From Prosthecobacter debontii (lineage in GTDB: Bacteria > Verrucomicrobiota > Verrucomicrobiia > Verrucomicrobiales > Akkermansiaceae), in contig CAMBTP010000020.1 in assembly GCA_945870855.1 (NCBI GenBank), forward strand, positions 1 to 49,000: a stretch of DNA of 49,000 bases, given 5' to 3'. Below the pieces are notes generated by a model that saw only the letters and a list, made by a program, of their open reading frames with translations, made no database searches and was not told where the DNA came from. Position numbers and translations under genes: made by a program. Below are positions 42,849-49,000 of the stretch, piece after piece (the first letter of the stretch is position 1; each line of letters starts with the position of its first letter).

Positions 42849-42998
42849 GTAGGGTCATTTTGATAAAATGACCCACGCCGCGTGTGTTAGCACAGTGATG
42901 GGGAGGAGAGCTCCGCATCAACGCCGCGAAAGGGTGAGACACGGATTTCAGATGAGGTTGGACGCACAGGGTGGGTCGTTTTGTCAAAACGACCCTAC
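42849..42998. repeat. 150-bp element bounded by two covarying REP-like hairpins
   Basis: At the left end is GGGTCATTTT-GAT-AAAATGACCC (42852-42874), at the right end GGGTCGTTTT-GTC-AAAACGACCC (42973-42995). Both have perfect 10-bp stems and differ at one pair in a compensatory way (A-T to G-C). The outer flanks (GTAGGGTC and GACCCTAC) are also inverted to each other. The interior is non-coding. Confidence 0.8.
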
Positions 42999-43040
42999 CA
43001 TCTGCTAGGGCGATCAAGCTAGGGAGTGAAAATCCAACTA

Positions 43041-43131
43041 TATGGAGAAGGGTGCTTCCAGCCCCTTTGCACAAGCCAAGCGAACCGATTTCCAAGTCCT
43101 CCGCAAAGGGGCTGCAAGACCCTTCTCCATA
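43041..43131. repeat. MITE-like element, second copy
   Basis: Closely matches the element at 42694-42790, with an 8-base shorter loop and a diverged left arm (GGGTGCTTCCAG instead of GGGTCTTGCAG), so its hairpin is imperfect. The right arm (43105-43131) is unchanged. The shared flank GGGAGAATT follows both copies. Confidence 0.8.
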
Positions 43132-43142
43132 GGGAGAATTTC

Positions 43143-43245
43143 ACCGCAAAGACGCGAAGGCGCAAAGCCAATGCACCGTATTTTTAACCATTTTCAAAAC
43201 TTAACCATCACAACCCCAGCTTAGCGTCTTTGCGCCTTGGCGGTT
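43143..43245. repeat. Inverted pair of CTTTGCGCCTT-type intergenic motifs
   Basis: AAGGCGCAAAG at 43157-43167 is the exact complement of CTTTGCGCCTT at 43228-43238, with ACCGC and GGCGGT extending the ends. This motif family also appears at 39746-39819, 42801-42830 and 47793-47830, always between genes. Confidence 0.6.
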
Positions 43246-43268
43246 CAAATTCTTCCCATTCGGCAAGG

Positions 43269-43388
43269 CTGCAACCAGCTTACTTCGTATTTCCATCACG
43301 AACCCAAAAAGCTGCGGATGAGAACCGCAGCAGTCAAAAGCCTCCGGCGGTATGGATTTGCGCATGGACTTTTGGCAAACGGTATAAA
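43269..43388. repeat. Dispersed ~115-bp repeat with a hairpin, copy B
   Basis: Matches 39632-39745. Its hairpin GCTGCGG-ATGAGAA-CCGCAGC at 43311-43331 has the same 7-bp stem as copy A with a compensatory pair change, so the fold rather than the sequence is kept. Confidence 0.8.
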
Positions 43389-43465
43389 GGTAGCGGATAG
43401 GGCGACAGGACAAACCCCAGAATTCGTTTTGCCAAGCTCCGCTGGATTGCCCACGGTGATTCCAC

Positions 43466-44335
43466 ATGGCAGACATCACAAGGATCCTCGTCATCAGTGA
43501 CGGCAAAGCTGGCCACGAGAACCAATCGCTCGGCCTCGCGGAGGCGATGGCTCGCCTGCGTCCGGCAGAGATCCACACGCTGCGGCTCGATATGAAAAAG
43601 TGGTTCTATTACCGTCTCAAAGCGGCGGTGGCGGAATCCGCAAATTATCCCCGCCCGGATTTCGTCCTCGCCGCTGGCCATGCCACGCATCCGGCCGCGC
43701 TTCGAATCGCGAGGAAATACGGTGCACGTAGTATTTCCCTGATGAAGCCGAGCCTACCGGCTTCGTGGTTCGATCTCTGCATCTGCCCGGAGCACGATTT
43801 CATCGGCAAGCCCATCCCACCGAACGTGATCACCAGCAAGGGCGCGCTCAACCGCGTGGTGCCGAATACCGGCAAAAAATCCGGCAAGTTTTTCCTGATC
43901 GGCGGCCCTTCGAAAACCCACGGCTACGATGAGGTGGCACTGATCGCGCAAATCAAAGACATCGCGGGGGACGACGAATGGCAGGTCGCGGATTCGCGGC
44001 GGACACCAGAAAGCTTTTTGCACGCTTTGAAAAAGGAGCTGCCCGGCCTGACCATTTTTCCCCACCAACAAACGCAACCCGGCTGGCTCGCCGAGAAGCT
44101 CTCCAGTGTCAAAACTGTCTGGGTCAGCGAGGATTCCGTCTCGATGATCTACGAGGCTCTTAGTAGCGGCGCGAAGGTCGGCGTTCTTGAAATGCCTCGC
44201 TTGCGCCCGGACGCCCGCGTGATCCGGGGGCTGGAGGTGCTGCGTGCAGAGGGCTTTTTCGATACGAAAAATCCGCCCCGGACGCTGGCCGAGGCGGATC
44301 GCTGCGCGGAGATCCTGCTGAGGGAACAAAGCTGA
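43466..44335 (+). CDS. ELM1/DUF1022-family protein
   Basis: 289 residues from ATG 43466. The family signature ISDGKAGHENQSLGLAEAM is at the N-terminus, followed by DFVLAAGHATHPAALRIARK, FFLIGGPSKTHGYD and the late VWVSEDSVSMIYEALSSG. It resembles the mitochondrial-fission ELM1-like (COG3660) proteins, whose bacterial members have a GT-B-like fold and occur in surface-polysaccharide loci. A glycosyltransferase-like role is inferred. The MFS gene follows 58 bases downstream. Confidence 0.85.
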   Translation: MADITRILVISDGKAGHENQSLGLAEAMARLRPAEIHTLRLDMKKWFYYRLKAAVAESANYPRPDFVLAAGHATHPAALRIARKYGARSISLMKPSLPASWFDLCICPEHDFIGKPIPPNVITSKGALNRVVPNTGKKSGKFFLIGGPSKTHGYDEVALIAQIKDIAGDDEWQVADSRRTPESFLHALKKELPGLTIFPHQQTQPGWLAEKLSSVKTVWVSEDSVSMIYEALSSGAKVGVLEMPRLRPDARVIRGLEVLRAEGFFDTKNPPRTLAEADRCAEILLREQS

Positions 44336-44393
44336 CTCTCAAAGACGCGGGCGTAAGACTTGCCAGCGCACGGATTCCGGCTATGCACGGCGC

Positions 44394-45602
44394 GTGGCAG
44401 CGAGCGTCGAGTCAAAGGGAGTGTTCACGCGGCTTTGGGTGCTTTCGTTTTTCCATGGGATGGCGCCGGGCTTTTGGGTGCCCTCGCTCACCAATGTCCT
44501 CAAGGCCGAGGGGCTGGAGGGCTGGGTGGCCGCCGTGTTCGCCGTCGCACCGATCTGCTCGCTGTTTTCCCCGCTGATCGGCGGCGCGCTGGCGGACGAG
44601 CGCATCGCCGCGCAGAAACTCATGGGCTGGAGCTCCTTGCTCGGCGCGGTCGCCATTTTCCTCGCGTTCGGTGCGCTCGATATCGGGTTGCATCCGTGGT
44701 GGTTCATCGCCGGGATCGCGCTTTACGCAACCGTCTCCGGCCCAACGTGGGGGCTGCTCGCCACGATCAGCCTCGCGAACCTCGATGACGGCGAGAAACG
44801 CTACCCGCTGGTGAGGCTGGGCGCGACCTTGGGCTGGATGGCCGCCGGTTTCCTGACGAGCTACGTGCTGGATGCGGACAGCAGTATCGTCGTCGGTTAC
44901 GCCGCTGCCGGGGCGCGGATTTTTGCGGGGATCATTTCCTTCGGCGTGCCGAACACGCCGCCCTTGGGTCAGGGAAAATCATGGCGAAGCGCGCTAGGCT
45001 TCGGCGCGTTCTCGCTTTTTCGCCACCGCGACCACGCCGTGCTCTTTGCCGTCACCGGGCTTTTCTCCGTGCCGCTCGTCGCGTTCTACATGTATTCGGC
45101 GGAAATGTTCGGGATGCTCGGTGATAAGACCCCGACCGCCACCATGACCATCGGCCAATGGAGCGAGATCGCGGCGATGCCACTGCTCGGCCTACTGATG
45201 GTGCGCTTCCGCCTCAAGACCCTGCTGATGTGGGGGCTGGGGCTTTCCGTCTTGCGTTACGGCCTCAGCGGATACGCGGGGTTGACTGGCATCGTCGCGT
45301 GGCACATCGCGGGCGTCGCGCTGCACGGCGTCTGTTACACGATCTATTTCGTGACCGCCCAGGTGTATCTCGACCGCCGCGTCGATCCCTCCATGCGCGG
45401 GCAGGCGCAAGGTTTGTTCGGCCTCATGACATCCGGTATCGGCCCCTTGGTCGGGGCGCTTTTCTGCGCGTGGCTGCGCTCCGTCTGCGTAGATGAAACC
45501 GGCGCGGGCTGGCAGAACTTCTGGTGGATTCTGGCGGGCATCATCGCCGTCTGCTGGCTCGCCTTCAGCCTTTTCTACCAGGGGAAGAAGGCAGGAAACT
45601 GA
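44394..45602 (+). CDS. MFS transporter, nucleoside:H+ symporter-like
   Basis: 402 residues, started at GTG 44394 because it precedes the first helix. About twelve hydrophobic helices are visible (WVLSFFHGMAPGFWVPSL; AVFAVAPICSLFSPLIGG; FWWILAGIIAVCWLAFSL). The A-like motif and general layout (LIGGALADERIAAQK; LDRRVDPSMRGQAQG) match the NupG/XapB-type nucleoside symporter group. It would import nucleosides or a related small molecule across the inner membrane. No nucleoside-catabolic gene is adjacent, so the substrate is not confirmed. Confidence 0.8.
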   Translation: MAASVESKGVFTRLWVLSFFHGMAPGFWVPSLTNVLKAEGLEGWVAAVFAVAPICSLFSPLIGGALADERIAAQKLMGWSSLLGAVAIFLAFGALDIGLHPWWFIAGIALYATVSGPTWGLLATISLANLDDGEKRYPLVRLGATLGWMAAGFLTSYVLDADSSIVVGYAAAGARIFAGIISFGVPNTPPLGQGKSWRSALGFGAFSLFRHRDHAVLFAVTGLFSVPLVAFYMYSAEMFGMLGDKTPTATMTIGQWSEIAAMPLLGLLMVRFRLKTLLMWGLGLSVLRYGLSGYAGLTGIVAWHIAGVALHGVCYTIYFVTAQVYLDRRVDPSMRGQAQGLFGLMTSGIGPLVGALFCAWLRSVCVDETGAGWQNFWWILAGIIAVCWLAFSLFYQGKKAGN

Positions 45603-45609
45603 AAGATCC

Positions 45610-45750
45610 AACCGCGAATGAACGCCAATGGGCGCGAATTTTTCAGAAATGAAATTCAGGGAGCGTTGTAATTTTTCACCCAACCTCCTTGGCGACCTTG
45701 GCGGTTCATTTCCCTTCTTCATTGGCGCGAATTCGCGTCCATTCGCGGTT
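45610..45750. repeat. Imperfect inverted repeat around AACCGCGAATG
   Basis: AACCGCGAATGAACGC at 45610-45625 is mirrored by GCGTCCATTCGCGGTT ending at 45750, with one mismatch inside a 16-base arm. Similar CCGCGAA-type pieces occur at other gene junctions in the window. The region between is non-coding; it precedes typA. Confidence 0.55.
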
Positions 45751-45840
45751 AACAACGCATTTGAGCCGCATTCCCGCCTTGCCATCCTGGGAAAAACCCT
45801 CCATAGCCCCGCCCCCAGAGCCGTTTAGTAAAGAAATTTT

Positions 45841-47688
45841 ATGTCACTCAAGATCCGTAACCTCGCCATCATTGCCCACGTTGACCACGGCAAAACCACC
45901 CTCGTTGACCAGCTTCTCAAGGCCGGCGGCACTTACCGTGAGAACCAAGCCACGCAGGAACGCGCCATGGACTCCATGGATCTCGAGCGCGAAAAAGGCA
46001 TTACCATCAAGGCGAAGAACACCGCCATCCTTTACGACGGCTACACAATCAACATCGTCGATACCCCGGGCCACGCCGACTTCGGAGCCGAAGTGGAGCG
46101 CGTCATGAAAATGGTGGACGGCGTTCTCCTCGTTGTCGATGCGGCGGGCGGCCCGCAGGCGCAAACGCGTTTCGTGCTCCGCAAAGCCCTTGCGGAAGGC
46201 CTCAAGCCCATCGTCGTCGTCAACAAAATCGACCGACCGCTTTCTAATCCTCTCAAGGTTCACGACCAAGTTCTGGAACTTTTCCTCGACCTCGACGCCA
46301 CCGAGGAGCAATTCAACGCGCCTTTCTCCTACGGCTCCGCCCGCGACGGCTATTTCATGGATCATCCCGATGACGAGCGCGTGGACTGCGTGCCGCTCAT
46401 CAAGAAAATCATCGAGTTCATCCCCGAGCCCGCCGCCGATCCGGCAGCACCTTTCCACATGCTCGTCTCAAACATTGAGTGGGACAGCTTTGTTGGCCGC
46501 GTGGCGGTTGGGAAAGTCCTCGGCGGCGCCGTGAAAAAGGGCGATACCATTTGGCTTCATCGCAAGGACGGCACGAAACAGCAGTCCAAGGTCATGAAAA
46601 CCTTTACCTATTCCGGCCTCGCCACCGAGGACTCGGAAGGTTGCGGCGCGGGCGGCATCGTCGGCATCGCGGCAGGTATTGAAAATATCGATATCGGCGA
46701 AACCCTCGCCGCCACCGCCACTCAGGAGGCGCTTCCATTCGTAGAAATCGACCCGCCGACTGTTTCCATGGAGTTCTCCATCAACGACGGCCCGCTCGGC
46801 GGCAAGGAAGGCAAGCACGTTACCTCCCGCGCCATCCGCGAGCGCTTGATGCACGAGATCAAAACCAACGTCTCCCTCCAAGTCGAGGACACCGACCAAG
46901 CCGGCGTATTCAACGTCTCCGCCCGCGGCGCGATGCAGATCGCCGTCCTCGTCGAGCAGATGCGCCGCGAAGGCTTCGAAGTCTGCGTTTCCCGTCCTAC
47001 CGTGATTTATCGCCGCGATGAAGGCGGAAAACTCCTCGAACCCTTCGAAACCCTCTACATCGAGTCCCCTGGCGATTACACCCAAGGCATCCTAAAACTC
47101 CTCATCAACCGCAAAGGCATGATGGAAAACATGGAGACTGAGCCCTCCGGCGAAACGCTCATCACCGCCCTGATCCCCACCCGCGGCCTGATCGGTTTCG
47201 AAACGGAAATCGTCAACCTCACCTCCGGCCACGGCATCATGTCCCACCTTTTCCGCGAATACGGCCCACACGCCGGCGAGATCGTCACCAGAACTACGGG
47301 AACTCTAGTATCCATGGAGGCGGGCGTCGCCACCACCTACTCGCTCCAAGCGCTTGAAGATCGCGGAGTCCTCTTTGTTGGTGCCAACGATGCCATTTAC
47401 GGCGGCATGTTGGTCGGGGAAAACCCGCGCGTTGGCGATATGCCAGTGAACCCCGTGAAGGAGAAGCACCTCGACAACATGCGCTCCTCCGGCAAGGACA
47501 AGACCTCCAAGCTCACCCCGCCCATCCGCTTCTCCCTCGAGCGCGCCATCGAATACATCGATGCCGACGAGCTCGTCGAAGCCACCCCGCAAAACATCCG
47601 CCTCCGCAAGCGCATCCTCGACGAGGGAGCCCGCAAGCGCGCCGCCAAGGGAGTCAAAGGCGATGACCGCAGCAACCGGGGCAAATGA
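45841..47688 (+). CDS. typA: Ribosome-associated GTPase TypA/BipA
   Basis: 615 residues from ATG 45841, the usual length. Translation-factor GTPase motifs are complete: G1 [11 protein letters not shown]2 in EREKGITI, G3 [10 protein letters not shown]4 NKIDRP, G5 GSARDG. EF-G-like domains II, III and V follow, and the BipA-specific C-terminal part includes [23 protein letters not shown] and the basic [12 protein letters not shown] end. It binds the 70S ribosome and assists 50S assembly and stress adaptation. A stand-alone gene, with intergenic repeats on both sides. Confidence 0.97.
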   Translation: MSLKIRNLAIIAHVDHGKTTLVDQLLKAGGTYRENQATQERAMDSMDLEREKGITIKAKNTAILYDGYTINIVDTPGHADFGAEVERVMKMVDGVLLVVDAAGGPQAQTRFVLRKALAEGLKPIVVVNKIDRPLSNPLKVHDQVLELFLDLDATEEQFNAPFSYGSARDGYFMDHPDDERVDCVPLIKKIIEFIPEPAADPAAPFHMLVSNIEWDSFVGRVAVGKVLGGAVKKGDTIWLHRKDGTKQQSKVMKTFTYSGLATEDSEGCGAGGIVGIAAGIENIDIGETLAATATQEALPFVEIDPPTVSMEFSINDGPLGGKEGKHVTSRAIRERLMHEIKTNVSLQVEDTDQAGVFNVSARGAMQIAVLVEQMRREGFEVCVSRPTVIYRRDEGGKLLEPFETLYIESPGDYTQGILKLLINRKGMMENMETEPSGETLITALIPTRGLIGFETEIVNLTSGHGIMSHLFREYGPHAGEIVTRTTGTLVSMEAGVATTYSLQALEDRGVLFVGANDAIYGGMLVGENPRVGDMPVNPVKEKHLDNMRSSGKDKTSKLTPPIRFSLERAIEYIDADELVEATPQNIRLRKRILDEGARKRAAKGVKGDDRSNRGK

Positions 47689-47738
47689 AACCTTAAATTT
47701 TAAACTTTAAACCTCAAAGGAAGAGGAAGAACTGATTC

Positions 47739-47830
47739 ATTCGCCTCTGTGTCCTCCGTGTCTCTGTGGTAAAAATTCCACATCCATGGCTCCGCGTTCC
47801 TTTGCGGCCTTTGCGCCTTTGCGGTGAAAC
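47739..47830. repeat. CTCTGTG- and CTTTGCG-type intergenic motifs
   Basis: Between typA and the methyltransferase, CCTCTGTGTCC with CGTGTCTCTGTGG (47743-47770) is followed by CCTTTGCGGCC with TTTGCGCCTTTGCGG (47798-47823). Both are low-complexity motifs of a type common between genes in PVC and Chlorobi genomes (from memory). Function unknown. Confidence 0.5.
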
Positions 47831-47842
47831 TCTTCTTGTCCC

Positions 47843-48901
47843 ATGGCCTCCCACTTGATACGCGTCTCAGAGGTTTTCTCCGGCCTTGTTCCGGAAATCC
47901 TCGCGCTCCTCGGTGCGGAGAAGGTTAGGAAACTCGGCTCCGAGTTCTTCGTTTTCCAAACGGAAACCCCGGAGCGCATCACGGATTCCCCCGCCGCCCG
48001 TTTCATCCGCTGGCACATCCCCATCGAGCATTCTTGGCCTTGCAACCCGGAGAAGATGGAGGGCTTCATCGAAAAGGCCGCGCAATCGCTCTACTACAAG
48101 TTCGAGAGCCGCCACCCGCAGACCGTCCTCGTCGGCCGCCTCGATCCCGGCTCGCAGAAGCCTTATTACAAATCCCTCGCCTCCAACCTCCGCGGCCGCA
48201 CCCTCCAGGTTTTCGAACTCCCCGAGCGCGCCCCGAAAACCGCCGACGACCAGAATTCCTCGAAGCAAACCCTCTTCTGCCTGATCGGAAAGGAAGGCCT
48301 CTTCGCCGGCATGGCCAGCCCCAAGGCCGCGAACGGACTGCACCCCGGTGGCTCGAAATTCATCGCCCAGAACGCCGAGGACACCGTAAGCCGCGCGGGC
48401 GCGAAGATCGCCGAGGGGCTGCACTACCTCGCCATGTTCCGCCCCGCCCTCCCCGCTGGTTCGCATTGGCTGGAGCTGGGGGCCAGCCCCGGCGGCATGA
48501 CCTCCGAGCTGCTCAAACGCGGATACGAGGTCACCGCCATCGACCGCGCCCCGCTCGATCCCCGCCTCGCCAACCACCACAACCTCACCTTCCTGAAAGA
48601 GGACACCGCCGCCTTCATCCCCCCACGCGGCGCCCGCTACGACGCCATTCTCTGCGACCTCAACGGCCCGCCCCTCCAGGCCATCGCCCACCTCACCCGC
48701 CTCACCGATTTCCTCAACCCCCGCGCCCTCGCCGTTTTCACCCTCAAGACCACCGGCGCGGAAACACTCATGGAAATCGACGCCCTCGAGAAACAAGTCC
48801 TCGCACACGCGGAAACAGCAGGTCTGTCCCTCATCGCCCGCACCCACCTCCCCTACAACCGGCAGGAGTTCACGGTGTTTTTTGAGAAGACCATGGATTG
48901 A
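47843..48901 (+). CDS. RlmM-like 2'-O-ribose methyltransferase (FtsJ fold)
   Basis: 352 residues from ATG 47843. The N-terminal half resembles the RlmM/THUMP-like region, and the C-terminal half is a Rossmann methyltransferase with the SAM loop LELGASPGGMTSEL, the acidic VTAIDRAPLD, and K-D-K-E catalytic residues placed as in FtsJ (Asp in ILCDLNGPP, Lys in FTLKTTG, Glu in FTVFFE). RlmM methylates C2498 of 23S rRNA at the ribose. The match to RlmM itself is by layout, so another rRNA target is possible. Confidence 0.85.
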   Translation: MASHLIRVSEVFSGLVPEILALLGAEKVRKLGSEFFVFQTETPERITDSPAARFIRWHIPIEHSWPCNPEKMEGFIEKAAQSLYYKFESRHPQTVLVGRLDPGSQKPYYKSLASNLRGRTLQVFELPERAPKTADDQNSSKQTLFCLIGKEGLFAGMASPKAANGLHPGGSKFIAQNAEDTVSRAGAKIAEGLHYLAMFRPALPAGSHWLELGASPGGMTSELLKRGYEVTAIDRAPLDPRLANHHNLTFLKEDTAAFIPPRGARYDAILCDLNGPPLQAIAHLTRLTDFLNPRALAVFTLKTTGAETLMEIDALEKQVLAHAETAGLSLIARTHLPYNRQEFTVFFEKTMD

Positions 48902-48930
48902 GATTCGTTGGAAAGTCTTCCGATCAAAAA

Positions 48931-48966
48931 TCAGCAATCATCAATCGGAAATCGTCAATCGTCAAT
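48931..48966. repeat. Short degenerate tandem of TCATCAATC-like units
   Basis: Four imperfect 7-9-base units (ATCATCAATC, ATCGTCAATC, GTCAAT) lie just after the methyltransferase. Function unknown; likely part of a larger intergenic repeat that continues beyond the window. Confidence 0.4.
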
Positions 48967-49000
48967 TTGATCGGTGCGCGTCTCCTACGTTGGGATTGAT

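Larger units (their letters stand above)
42485..43465. other. ~1-kb gene-free region filled with palindromic repeats
   Basis: No frame here looks coding. The stretch holds two long inverted-repeat elements (42694-42790, 43041-43131), a 150-bp element bounded by covarying hairpins (42849-42998), a CTTTGCG-type inverted pair (43143-43245) and the dispersed repeat copy B (43269-43388). The remaining 200 bases at the left end show nothing I can name. Confidence 0.75.

Noticed and set aside
47867..48937. 356-residue frame on the minus strand
   Set aside because: Shadow of the RlmM-like methyltransferase gene on the plus strand; composition is Gly/Val/Glu-rich with no motifs.

Overview
The window looks like chromosomal DNA of a GC-rich Gram-negative bacterium of the Verrucomicrobiota, most likely Verrucomicrobiales. 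This is inferred from gene content, not from a marker gene. The signs are a PEP-CTERM protein ending in VPEPSG plus a hydrophobic stretch and an Arg-rich tail, adjacent proteins rich in autotransporter-associated beta-strand repeats, a DUF1559-like pseudopilin, a PVC-type SGNH-like protein, and many intergenic palindromic repeats. I saw no rRNA, tRNA, CRISPR array, transposase or phage gene.

Layout. Positions 1-3300 hold the 5' part of a PVC-type SGNH-like secreted protein, a gene remnant, a nucleotidyltransferase, a recent 272-bp tandem duplication full of hairpins, and a secreted SGNH hydrolase. Positions 3300-6911 hold a beta-propeller sensor kinase and a convergent NarL-type regulator. 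Positions 7061-13318 hold a surface/secreted cluster (two beta-strand-repeat proteins and a pseudopilin). Positions 13484-18722 hold an orphan ABC ATPase and the 2-oxoglutarate dehydrogenase E1-E2 pair. Positions 18776-28156 hold an LpxL-like acyltransferase and eight glycosyltransferases in two converging blocks. Positions 28340-37679 are a tightly packed eight-gene minus-strand operon for a CDP-deoxysugar. Positions 37680-40283 hold two decayed HflC-like fragments on either side of an AAA/DUF4143 ATPase. Positions 40284-45602 hold an MsbA-like exporter, a TMEM14-like protein, about 1 kb of palindromic repeats, an ELM1-like protein and an MFS transporter. Positions 45841-48901 hold TypA/BipA and an RlmM-like methyltransferase.

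How the genes work together. The sugar operon should make CDP-glucose, then CDP-4-keto-6-deoxyglucose, then (through an RfbH-type Fe-S dehydrase) CDP-4-keto-3,6-dideoxyglucose. A thiamine-diphosphate enzyme of the acetolactate synthase superfamily (compare YerE of yersiniose synthesis) and two extended SDRs follow. The unusual part is a translationally coupled pair resembling 4-hydroxy-2-oxovalerate aldolase and acylating acetaldehyde dehydrogenase, normally catabolic, lying between the two SDRs. My working hypothesis is that the pair runs in the synthetic direction to make 4-hydroxy-2-oxopentanoate. The ThDP enzyme would then transfer a four-carbon unit to C-4 of the keto sugar, giving a higher branched deoxysugar for the surface glycan assembled by the neighbouring glycosyltransferases (three of GT10 type). 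This is the best candidate for an undescribed system in the window; no wzx or wzy gene was recognised here.
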